NCBI GenBank assembly: GCA_948567375.1
Contig: OX419758.1
Coordinates: forward strand, 63,145,965 to 63,209,964
DNA length: 64,000 bases
DNA from: Lunularia cruciata
Taxonomy: Eukaryota; Streptophyta; Marchantiopsida; Lunulariales; Lunulariaceae
Reading direction: 5' to 3'
Within the stretch, counting starts at the first letter, position 1. Each line of letters starts with the position of its first letter. The position numbers were made by a program, and so were the translations under genes. Positions 10,250 through 19,817 of the stretch are shown piece after piece. Under the pieces are notes generated by a model, which saw only the letters and a list, made by a program, of their open reading frames with translations, had not been told where the DNA came from and ran no database searches.

Positions 10250-10665
10250 TGTAAAAGACCGAAACCGAGGAGAGAAATAGGAGAATGGAAATTCACATTG
10301 GGACACTTGAATGAGGGAAAACTCCAAATGCCTAGCATGAGCTTCGATATTTATAGGTAACATACAAGACCCTTGAAGCTTCTCAAGAAGCTTCCTTGAG
10401 CCGCTTTCTTGGAGTGCAAGTCAAGTTAACTAGGAAGCTTCTCAAGAAGCTTCCTTCTAGAAGCCGCCTACTTGGCATGCAAGCTAAGCTAGTTAGAAGC
10501 TTCTAGAAGCTCCTTCTAGAAGCTACCTACTTAGGGCACAAGTTAACTAGTTGGGAAGCTTCCCAAGAAGCTTCTTAGATGCTTCTAGAATATTCTAGGC
10601 TATTTTGTCTTATTCTCTACTTCGTAAGCCCGACTAACTTCGTCACTAAACTCCATATTGTTACA
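10250..10665 (-). repeat. Chromo-1 copy 1, 5' LTR
   Basis: It starts TGTAAAAGACC and ends TTGTTACA on the plus strand. Compared with 5031-5453 it has about 13 substitutions and two small gaps by eye. Its right flank is Chromo-2 protease sequence. Confidence 0.9.
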
Positions 10666-12642
10666 CTCCTATAGAGAGTGTTATCCATCTAGGTAATGAT
10701 TCAATCCTCTCTGTTTGCCCGTTAGGCAACTCTACTTCTTCACTCCAATCCCTTTCTAGATCCATTCCCTATCTTATTGCAATAGAGCGAGATAAGAAAT
10801 TCTCTGGTGCTCTCGGATTGATTAATACTCTTGCTTGATTGCCTTCTAGGACTCCATTCATGACAATCAATCATGAGGTTGCCTTTTGAGATCTTTGTGC
10901 ATTAGTCTTCTTCCTTCCCTTGCTTCTCTTCTTCCTTATTGAGCTAGTAAGGCTACGAGGTACATTTACTGGCGATCTTTGTTTTCCGAAGTGATTTCCA
11001 CCTCCTCCTCTTCAATGCACCTCTCCATATTGTTCAAAGATTGCCTATACAATGGCCGAGGGCCTCTAGGGAAACGAGTGCAATAGTTGGTAGATATGTG
11101 CCCAATACGACCACAATTGTAACAATGGCGTTGTTTTCCTTGAGTTCCTTCTCCTCGTGGGACTCCATCTCTTTGTTCTTCTACTCGTCCATGCTCCCCT
11201 TGAAGCGGTCGTGCTCCTTGATCTCAAAATCAAAGGTTGCCCAACTCCATTGGTATTGGTCCACCCATGGGTGGCATTTCTGCCCAATAATGTTGAGGTG
11301 GAAGTACTCCTTCACCTCCACCCAATGCTCCTGCTATTCTTTATGCACAAGCAATGGCTTCAAATACCATGCGAGGATTTTGCACCATGACTTCTTGGCA
11401 AATCTGCTCCTTTAACCCTCGTTTGAAATTGTCAAGAGCCTCTGCTGGACTCATATTGGTTATTGTAACTTGTAGATCCAAAAATGCCTCCACATACTCT
11501 TGTATGCTATTCTTCTGTCTCAATCCCCATAGTCGGGTTTGAACCATCTGCACAGAATCCACCAATTGGAAATTCTTCAACAATCCTTCTTGCATTGCTG
11601 TCTATGTGACCTCCCTTCTCTCTGCCAACATGGATCGTTCCCAAGCATCATACCATGTGAGGGCTTTATTGGTCAAGTACCCACATGCAAACACTCATGT
11701 AGCATGCTCTGTGATCTCTGTTTAGAACAATCAAAAATATTAATTCATTCTTGAGATCCAATTTTCCACTACTCCCATCATACGCTACCCCTTGTAAGGC
11801 TCAATGTTGAAGGTCTTCTTCATCTAGAGTAGCAATGTAGCTTCATTGTTGATAGGGTTCATAGGCACAAGTGCCTCTCCAAGTACTTTCGTCGCAGGAA
11901 TTGGGTTTTGAGACGGCTCTTCTTCTTGCATGGCTTGATCGTTCCTAAGGATTTGCACTTGACTTTGTAATGTTTGCATGGTCATCTTAACCTCTCAAAA
12001 TTCATTCAACATCCCTTGCATTCCTTGCACCAACTCTTGCAATTACGGATCTATGGTTCCTGTAACACTCAATTGCTAATGTCTACTTCAATACAGAGTC
12101 AATATGATCATTCTGGATGACACATAAACTATTGGAACTACCATTAGGACCTCAAAAGCTATCATTAGTTGATAATACTCCTCGCCAAAATTCCTAACCA
12201 CAAAATCTCTAAACATCACTTTCGGTCTCATTACATAACGGATTTCTACTTGAGTGTTGAAAAGGAGAGGATTTGGGACATTCACATCCATATTATCATA
12301 ATAGAATGTAGATTGTCAAATCCCGCTTTTTGTCATATATCACCACAAGTAGAATCATTGGGTTTGGTGAGTTCATCACCCTATCCATGAATTCTACGCC
12401 AAAGTGATAAACTAATGATACCCTCATTTGCTCACACTAGATGTACATAACTTTGATGTGGAATGGATTTGGGAATGGAAAGCTAGGTGCGAGAAAAAGT
12501 CCTCCCGGTGCATCCATCCCGTCAGCTCTCTAAAGTCCTTCCTAAGTCTAACAATTACTTTATGTTCTCCACCTCAAATTACTCAGTTTCAGTAGTTCGT
12601 GCTCTTCCAAGAGGGGTGATCACTCTCTTGGACTAAGACACT
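10666..12642 (-). pseudogene. Chromo-2 Gag and partial protease
   Basis: Minus strand. Gag shows QKNSIQEYVEAFLDLQ and the MSPAEALDNFKRGL segment (11341-11595), the conserved helical part of chromovirus Gag. A CCHC knuckle of the form CYNCGRIGHI...C lies near 11070-11140. Closer to Chromo-1 (10680-10880) comes a region that reads VLEGNQARVLINPRAPENFL, similar to the protease entry of this class. The rest of pol is cut off. Fossil. Confidence 0.72.
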
Positions 12643-12655
12643 TGCTCTGATACCA
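12643..12655 (-). promoter_or_regulatory. Primer-binding site of Chromo-2
   Basis: The minus strand reads TGGTATCAGAGCA, complementary to initiator tRNA-Met, one base inside the LTR that begins at 12657. Confidence 0.9.
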
Positions 12656-12656
12656 T

Positions 12657-13393
12657 TGTAATACTCCAAGGACAAGAGAAGAGAGAAAACACAGATTACA
12701 CACTCAACATTTGGTGCCCCAAAGGAGCACCTTCTCTATATTATATAGACAAAGAGGATCTCCTCCCATGAAGCTCCACCATAGGATTAGGCACATAGAT
12801 AGGTGACATGTCATCAAGCTCCACCCTTGGATTACTCACTTAGATGGGTGACATGTTGGTCTAGGACCTATCTGGTTGGTCAAACAAGCTTTGACCAGAG
12901 GGAATCTTTTAGGGAATCTTCCTGTAGGAGTCTCAGAATCACGTAAGGTACCATTAGAAAGCTCTCAAGAAGACAAACTAGAGAGGGGGGGGAGGGAAGG
13001 CCAGCTTTTCCTTTGTTGGGAGGAAATTTGCACATTTTTGAGGCCTAATTCATCCGTTTAGGACACCAAAATTACCTTTAAAGATTTCAAGTATATTTTG
13101 GTCCTACTCTATTAGTAGAAGTCCCCTTTTGGTGACACCTCTTTCTGATCTGTTTAGTCTATCATGTGTAATATCCTTCTTGATGTTACCAAACCAATTC
13201 TCACCTTTAAACCATATGTCTAGCTATTGGTTCTAAGGTTCTCAAGTCTATTTTGGTTTTTGCTCTATTTGTAGAAGTACTCTTTTATTGATACTTCTAT
13301 CTGATCTATTTTAACCATCATGTATAATATCATTCTAGATGTTACCAAACCAAATTTCACATCTAGATCATATGGCTAGCTTGTGGTATTATA
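12657..13393 (-). repeat. Chromo-2 5' LTR with internal tandem duplication
   Basis: It starts TGTAATACTCC and ends TATTATA, close to the expected TATTACA. It aligns with 57011-57610 except that its last part is present twice: 13088-13242 and 13243-13393 are diverged copies of the same 155-bp unit. That accounts for its greater length (737 against 600 bp). Confidence 0.8.
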
Positions 13394-14067
13394 GTAGAGT
13401 GCATTCAACTCAACATGGTGGAGGAAGGAGTGGTGATATCTAATTTGCTAAGGAGACCTCATCCACAACTATTACTTCTTCGAGAGTGTAGTAGAGTGCA
13501 CCACGTTGGCTTTTGAGGGTAAAGTAGAAAACATTGATCTCATGGAGCGAGTGGAGTGCTTGGTGCACCTAGATCCTTACTGTCAATTTTTGGTCAACAA
13601 TAACCAATGAGTGGTGGTGTTGCTTGTTGGACTTGTGGTTAGTCTCGTCACAAGAGAGAGTGCATCCAAGGTAGTGGGCATGATATCACTTGAGCACCAC
13701 ATCTAGCCCAAAGATAGTATGACCATTGCTATAGATTTAATTATACCATTGATTGATGCTTTGACCTCCATTTGGAGTTATAGAGTGGTGGGCTGCTATG
13801 GCAAGTGATAGAGGAGCCCCGTGTCAAGGAAGACAAGGTGGTAGAGGACCCACACCTAGTTGGAGCCCAATACCTACCATTGCTTTTGATACAACCATGG
13901 GTACTTGGATTGAGCAATTGGAGCAAAGATTGGCTAGCATGGCTATAACTCAAAGGAGATTAGATTTAGGTGCTAAGACTCCACCTTGTATGTTGGTGAT
14001 AGAGGTGTCCTTGACTTCATGTGTGGATAAATAGAGGTAGATGCATCCATTGTAATGACAAGGAATG

Positions 14068-15819
14068 AAATATGTTGTCATGTTGTGGTTTGCATAGCAT
14101 GTAAAAAAGTGACTTATAGTTTATCTCTACATTAGTGGGGTAGGTTGTATGCTAGATCCGATGGATGAGATGTTGCCTTGTGAGCAATCTATGTACATGT
14201 ATGTGATTGGCCACATGGGTTACAATATTATCATGTTTGAGGGTTTTGATGAATATAGATGAGGGTGAGTGGAGAGACAAAGCGGTGTTTTAGTCGAGGA
14301 GTCTTGAGGGGGAGGAGGACATTGGGAGTGAGAGTTGTAGTAGTGTGCAAGTGATAGAACATCAGAGGAAGCATTTGCGTATGAGATGTCCCATGCTCCT
14401 AATATGCTACTCCCAAATCCTTTTCTCATCAGACTTCATATTTTGCACCATGATGGCTTACGGGATTGGTTGATAGCACATTTTGGGGCAGTATTTGTGG
14501 AGTTGATGATGGGAAACCCGGATCCTATCATCCTTCTGGTGGTTACTTATGAGCATGTCTAAGACTTGAAAATATATGTGCTTCTATAGTTAGGGAATGC
14601 CCAAATTTTAGCTCAAAAGCTTCAAGGTGGAGTTGTGGGGTCCATTTGTCAAAAAGTAAAAAGACTAAAGGACAAATGTGCAAGAAATTGGGTCCCAAGA
14701 GAGTAGTCTAGAGTTTTTTGACCATCACAAGAGTTGGGGGAGGCCATTCAGGGAATGAAGACAATATTTGGAAAGAGGAGCTGACAAGCTACAATCTGAA
14801 GATAGCAATTACACAATTTGAGCCAATTCTTGTAGGGATATCATCGATTGAATCAAGGAGAGTAGAATTCATACCATGGAGCACAAAATAAGCAATTGAG
14901 AGAGCTTCTTGAGACATTTTCACTATTTGTTAATGGGATTGGAGAGTAGAAAAAGTTTTTATAGTATTGAGCTCAAGAAATTCTAGTTTTGGGTCAATCT
15001 CAAATCAGATTTGGTTGATTGAAGTTGAAGCTCTTGAGATGTAAGGTGATGGAGAAGAGCTAGGGATCAGGTTTGGAGTCTTGGTCACTCCCCAAGTTGT
15101 GATTTGAGATACCTTACGAAAATTTCCAGTCTTGTTGTTTGTGAGGGTTTTCGGGTTTAGGGTTTTCACCTTTGTGCAAAGGTTTCATATGAATTCTTTA
15201 AATAGAGAATTCAAGGTCTTGGATCAAATGTACCTGGGTCTGCAAAGCTCACAAGTTAGCCTAGCTTAGAAATTGATTCAAATCTAGGGATTGGGGTTGG
15301 ATTAGACCATAAAACTTTTTAGAGTGTTAAAAAAGAGCATGAACAACTAATGGGGAAATTTAGTTGACTCTGGATTTATAGAGATTGAGATCTAATGCAA
15401 CAAGTTTTACTGAAAAGACTGTCATAAGCTCAGAGGAGCATTTCTTTCTTCAATCATAATTGAATGTCAATTCTCTCACTTTTGTGACTATGATTGAGAG
15501 TCCAGATTTTTGAAGTGTTTTGTGAGGATCAATTGAAAATCTGATTTAGAAATCAAGGGAAAGTTGACAAGAACCAGGGACAAAACCCTAAAATAGAGAT
15601 TTCAAAATTAGGGTGAAAGTTGTGAAACATTTAGGCTAATTTGAGAAACATTTGCCTGTCACTACGTTTCCCAATAGCAAAAATACTAGTTACAAGAGAG
15701 GAGGGTTTAGGTGGTTAGGTAACATGTGTGTTTAGACAAGTAGTTACAGATTTACCTACAACCTCTGATTGGTAGTCTCCACAACTAGGCACCCAATGTG
15801 TTCCCAGAGAGAGAAAAGA
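14068..15819. other. Unidentified insertion in Gypsy-E copy 1
   Basis: The second Gypsy-E copy is continuous across the matching position (near 39258), so these 1.75 kb were inserted or replaced sequence there. I find no RT, integrase, transposase or terminal repeats in it. A stretch near 14429-14700 reads as protein-like on the plus strand (HHDGLRDWLIAHFGAVFVEL), which I do not recognise. A TTCTTTAAATAGAG string lies at 15194-15207. Boundaries are approximate to about 10 bases. Confidence 0.5.
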
Positions 15820-16079
15820 ATAGTATGATAACTTGCTATTGAACCTAGAGGAATATTAGTGGAGTTGGACCTACAAAGAGGAGAAGCTAGTAGTAAGTAA
15901 GAGTGTCCTTATCTTTCATACTTTTCAATCCATTACAAAAAATACCTAAGCTCCTAGATGTCTTAGTGCAATTGTAGTAGGTGGTGATAGACAACATGAT
16001 GGACTAGATACTAGTCAACTACCTACTTCTATAGAGAATATGTCTAGTACAACATTAGGGCTGATTTAATAGATTATAT

Positions 16080-16700
16080 GCTCTCCTTTGTTCTTGGCCA
16101 ATGACATGTTTACATTAGGTGTTAATCCGACATGAATGTTTTGGTTGGCTACCACTTTGTGTGAGAAAGAATGGTGTGGTTCTTGCTTGCTCCTACAACA
16201 AAGGTGGTTGTTGGTGGAGTTAACTTGGGTGAGGGCCATCACATCCATTTGGCTACTAATGGCTTATGGCAAGCAACAATTGGTGGGTTGGAGGAGCTTG
16301 ACCTATATAGCTCAATTTACACTTGGAGTTGTCCTATTGGATGACCAAGTGAAATCTTTAGTTTGATAGGACCTTTAGGAAAGGTCTCTACACCACAAAG
16401 GGTCTTATTAGACTCTAGTGTACAACCCCTTATGTTGGAAAGGCTATAAATGTTGGTCTTGGGCTATGGAAGACCAGTGTAGAAAGGAATTCATTTCAAA
16501 TTCAAACATCTCTAAGGTTGGTCTACAAAATACATCATATGGTATGAGCTTATTGTCTAGATTCAATCTAGTTATCCAACTAATAACTCTATAGTGAGAG
16601 CTTAGGTCATTACAATAGTACCAAAGTCATATGATTTACTAGTTAGTGGAGTAGTGTTCATGGGATATAACACTACTCCATGGGGTTTTAGCATTGACTA
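16080..16700 (+). pseudogene. Gypsy-E copy 1 protease region
   Basis: On the plus strand, residues around FWLATTLCE, the LGVVLLDDQ segment and a TPQRVLLDS start near 16395 match the protease domain at 39512-40186 of the second copy. The end resembles SYDLLVSGVV and a FSIDYWE tail. Aspartic protease of Pol, fossil. Confidence 0.7.
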
Positions 16701-16899
16701 TTGGGAGTAACTTCCTATAGTCAAGTGAGAGATGTATATGCCACCTACCAATGCAGTTTAGTAGTGTTCTTCTGGACTCACTACAATCAAGGACCATGCC
16801 ATGGCATCAATCTTTGCTTTCAATAGTTTTCTTACTTGGCCTAGAGGGTTCTTGAAGGAGAATGCCCATGCAGAGGATACCCTAGTGCTAGAGTAGATC

Positions 16900-17925
16900 A
16901 CTTGGATTGGAGTACAATTGGAGTTGTTCCATCCACATTGGATGTTCCATTGTGGAGTTTTGAGGAGACCTTGCAACAACATGCATATTAGTTGGCACAA
17001 TAGGCTTAGAGTGGAATCTTTGTACCACCAATGTACCAATTTGAGGATGAGCCTCCAAAGTTTGTTACCTTGACATCTTTGGATACCATACCTATTGCTT
17101 GTTAGTATCTAGTGGAGTGAGTATGCCTTGTGGAACCTTTTGATGGGATCAAAACTAAACTAGCTATAGTATTGTTGGTAGATATACATGTAGAGGTACT
17201 TGTATGTGGAGAAAGATGAGATTGCTAGATGAGTCTCCCTACATCATGTGACACACTTAACGTATAAGTATCCATAGTTATTATTGATCTTAGTAGTAAG
17301 GGAATACTAGAAGATCCTACTATCAAACATTTCCTTGTTGGGGGTATAGGATTTGGAAAGATAGGGTACCATTCATTTGGTGATTTTTGGATGTCCATAT
17401 TAGAGATATACATGTACTAGATGAGATCAAGGTCTACAAGATCCTCATTTTGGTAAGTTTTGGGAGATATTACATCTATTACAACATCTCTAGGTTTATT
17501 TGGTAGTTTCTTCAACATACATTTTGGAGAATGTCTCCTTTGAGGGGTGATTCTTGCACATGGATGGTGGCAAGTACACATCAAGTTTGGTCTTGGATTG
17601 GACATGCCATGCTGTTGGATGTAGCCAAAGTTGGATCACAAGCTCATTGCCTTTGTCCTTGGTAAATGAACCCTTACCTCGAAAGGTTTTACAACATACC
17701 TAAGATAGTATTCAACAACCATCACATTTGATTGTTGATGATATCTTGGATATTGATCAAATAGTGGTAGTGGCAATGGGGAACCTTTTTGGGTAGCTTA
17801 GAGCCGTTTTACTCACACATATGAATTCCCAAGCTCCCATGCTTTTCAAGAGGGAGGTCTTGGACTTGTTTTGTACTCACAATTACAATAGTTTGTAAAA
17901 CTCAACATTGATAAGAGAGAGCTGG
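16900..17925 (+). pseudogene. Gypsy-E copy 1 cytosine-5 methyltransferase, 5' part
   Basis: Collinear with 40440-41400 of the second copy. The nucleotide-binding motif I region near 17130-17180 reads PFDGIKTKLAIVL. The region corresponding to motif IV lies near 17370-17400, and the segment before motif IX ends at 17925 with INIDKREL-type residues, where a Chromo-1 copy is inserted. The methyltransferase continues at 24469 with a LGQAMNLNHL motif X. Much more decayed than the second copy, but its presence shows that the enzyme belongs to the family. Fossil. Confidence 0.7.
17921..17925 (+). repeat. Target-site duplication of Chromo-1 copy 2, left
   Basis: GCTGG here pairs with GTTGG at 24469-24473, a 5-bp duplication with one difference. 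Confidence 0.65.
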
Positions 17926-18402
17926 TGTAACAATATGGAGTTTATAGATAAGTTAGGCAAGGCTAATGAATTAGAAAATACACAAAATTAACTTAGAATA
18001 TTCTAGAAGTATTTAAGAAGCTACTAGGTACCTTCCAAGTATTGGATCACGTGCATGCCAAGTGGTGACTTCTAGGAGGAAGCTTCTTGGGAAGCTTCTC
18101 GGCTAGCTTAGTTTGTACCATAAGTAAGTAGCTTCTAGAAAGAAGCTTCTTGGAAGCTTCCAACTAGCTTAGCTTGCATGTCAAGTAAGCAAATTCTAGA
18201 AGGAAGCTTCCCGGTTAACTTGACTTGCACTCCAAGAAAGTAGCTTTAGGAAGCTTCTCAAGAGCAGTATATCCTCCTTATAAATACCAAAGCCCAAGCT
18301 CATGCTACACATTTGGATTTTTCCTCAGTCAAATGTCCTAATGTGATCTCCTACTATGGTCTTCCATTTTATTATCTCTCTCTTTTGTCTTAGTCTTTTA
18401 CA
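17926..18402 (+). repeat. Chromo-1 copy 2, 5' LTR
   Basis: TGTAACAATATGG to GTCTTTTACA, the reverse complement of the copy 1 LTR type. It contains GAAGCTTC palindromes (near 18080-18160) and a TATAAATACC box near 18279. Confidence 0.88.
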
Positions 18403-18407
18403 TTGGT
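18403..18407 (+). repeat. Target-site duplication of repeat F copy 1, left (start of the primer-binding site)
   Basis: TTGGT is the first part of the tRNA-Met primer site TTGGTATCAGAG. The other half, ATCAAAG preceded by TTCTT, resumes at 19818, so repeat F split the site. TTGGT/TTCTT is a diverged 5-bp duplication. Confidence 0.6.
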
Positions 18408-19817
18408 TGTGACAACCCAATAAGTATCAATTTTGTGGTAATCAGGTGAATAAAGTTAGTTCCCATAGAGATACAAGTCAGAAATGGTCAAATTCAAAGT
18501 AAGCAATAACAATGTAGTTCTGCTTGGTTGCATCTTTAATCTCTTAGGTAGAAACATATAACAAGAACTTATCACAATCTCCTCATGAATTAACATTCCA
18601 TAATCACAATACTATCCAATCTTTCCAAACCAACTTTGATTGTGATAATTTAGATTCTCCCAAAGATTGCTACTTCATTGTAAAATGACTTTGCCTCAAA
18701 ATTGCATTCCACCTCTCTAGTAAAGGCACAATTTCCTTGATCTAAACTGCTTCATATCAAACTCACATTGCACTCAAAAATGCAAAATACTACCAACACT
18801 ATAATTCTTCTCAAATCTATCAAGGCATTGCTTCAATTGCACTTCACTCAAGATCAAACACACAAAATGAAGATCAATGTTGTGGAATCCAACATCCAAC
18901 AAGCTCATTGACTTGCATTTTGAATTGCTCCAAACACTCACAAACACAAACACAAGATTGATACTCAAAATTAAGCTAAAGCGACGAGCATTGAGAATCA
19001 ACACTTTGCTTTATCTATCTTTAGAAATTATGAATACTTAACAATACAACACTACGAGTGCTTCCTTTAAATAGGTTGAGCATTGAAAATTAACTAAGAA
19101 TCACTATACCGTTCTATAGCACCTCTTCCAACCTGTAGATCCAAAATGACAATGCACCTCTTCATATCTCAAAATTGTTCCTACTCCAATCCGATGTCAA
19201 CCTCAACTTTGGCGTCTAAACCCGATGATCATCCTATCACTTCTTCTTCTTTGGGTCTACTTTATACTATTGCATCCTCCATTATTTCTACTACTTCTTC
19301 ACTCTAATCTTTGATTACACTAAAGGGTAACTGTTCTATCTCTTTATCTTCTGACCCAAGTTTTTCTAGAGTATCAGGTAATTCACCCAAAGACACTCAA
19401 TTACTCCATACATCTACTACAGAAACTTCAACTGCTTGTAACTTTTGCTATAGACCTCCAAAATTAAGAAAATTTTATGCCAACAGAAAGCCCTAAAAGA
19501 GATGCTTCCAGCAAGATATAACATGCAAAATTTGAACATGTGATCAGTGAGATACGGCCCCCTCAATAATCCTGACCTGCAACATCCATTCCAATACAAC
19601 TCCTTTGAAAATACCACTCCTTTGAGTCCAATCTCCTCATGGGTCTGCCCTCCTTTTGGTCCAATCTGAGTTCTTCTTCCTCTAACACAAAGTAGACTTC
19701 ATCAAGTTGGATCAAAATACAGACTTCTCTTGTTTCTTCTCACTTTGGGTTCAATTTGATTTTTGTAATACACTTCTTCTTCCAAACTTGTCAAAAATAA
19801 AAAATATGAGTACTACA
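18408..19817 (-). mobile_element. Repeat F copy 1 (internally deleted)
   Basis: On the plus strand it starts TGTGACAACCC and ends GAGTACTACA, which match the two ends of the full-length copies at 32356-36151 and 49526-53321. About 0.8 kb of the 3' non-coding part and short scraps of the coding part remain, so roughly 2.4 kb are missing. It sits inside the primer-binding site of Chromo-1 copy 2. Confidence 0.75.

Larger units (their letters stand above)
5031..10665 (-). mobile_element. Chromo-1 copy 1: nearly complete Ty3/gypsy chromovirus
   Basis: It has two LTRs (5031-5453 and 10250-10665), a tRNA-Met primer site inside the right LTR, and gag, protease, RT, RNase H, integrase and chromodomain in the Ty3 order on the minus strand. 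By eye the LTRs differ at about 3% of aligned bases plus small indels, which suggests a fairly recent insertion if the two belong together. The flanks do not match: TAGAG before the left LTR against CTCCT after the right one. Gypsy-B lies on one side and Chromo-2 on the other. Recombination between copies is therefore likely. The coding part has several breaks. Confidence 0.9.
10666..13393 (-). mobile_element. Chromo-2, 5' half: 5' LTR, gag, start of protease
   Basis: Reading leftward from 13393: an LTR, a tRNA-Met primer site, gag, then a protease-like region that ends at the Chromo-1 LTR. The LTR family recurs at 57011-57610, where it ends an integrase-chromodomain piece. Together with the integrase at 1-296 this could be one element split by about 10.4 kb of later material, but the RT region is missing from the window. 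Fossil with several breaks. Confidence 0.75.
13394..17925 (+). mobile_element. Gypsy-E copy 1, part 1: gag, protease, methyltransferase remains
   Basis: This part is collinear with 38530-41400 of the better Gypsy-E copy. It includes the CAACATGGTGGAGGA leader and the zinc-knuckle region near 13620-13680. The protease region follows (16080-16700), then a degraded cytosine methyltransferase (about 16900-17925). An unrelated 1.75-kb sequence interrupts gag at 14068-15819. The left end abuts the Chromo-2 LTR, and the right end is broken by Chromo-1 copy 2, after which the same element resumes at 24469. Heavily decayed and old. Confidence 0.8.

Noticed and set aside
18408-19260. The 0.8-kb F terminal region as an LTR
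   Set aside because: It occurs at only one end of the full-length copies (3 and 5). The other end starts with unrelated sequence, so I do not call it an LTR.
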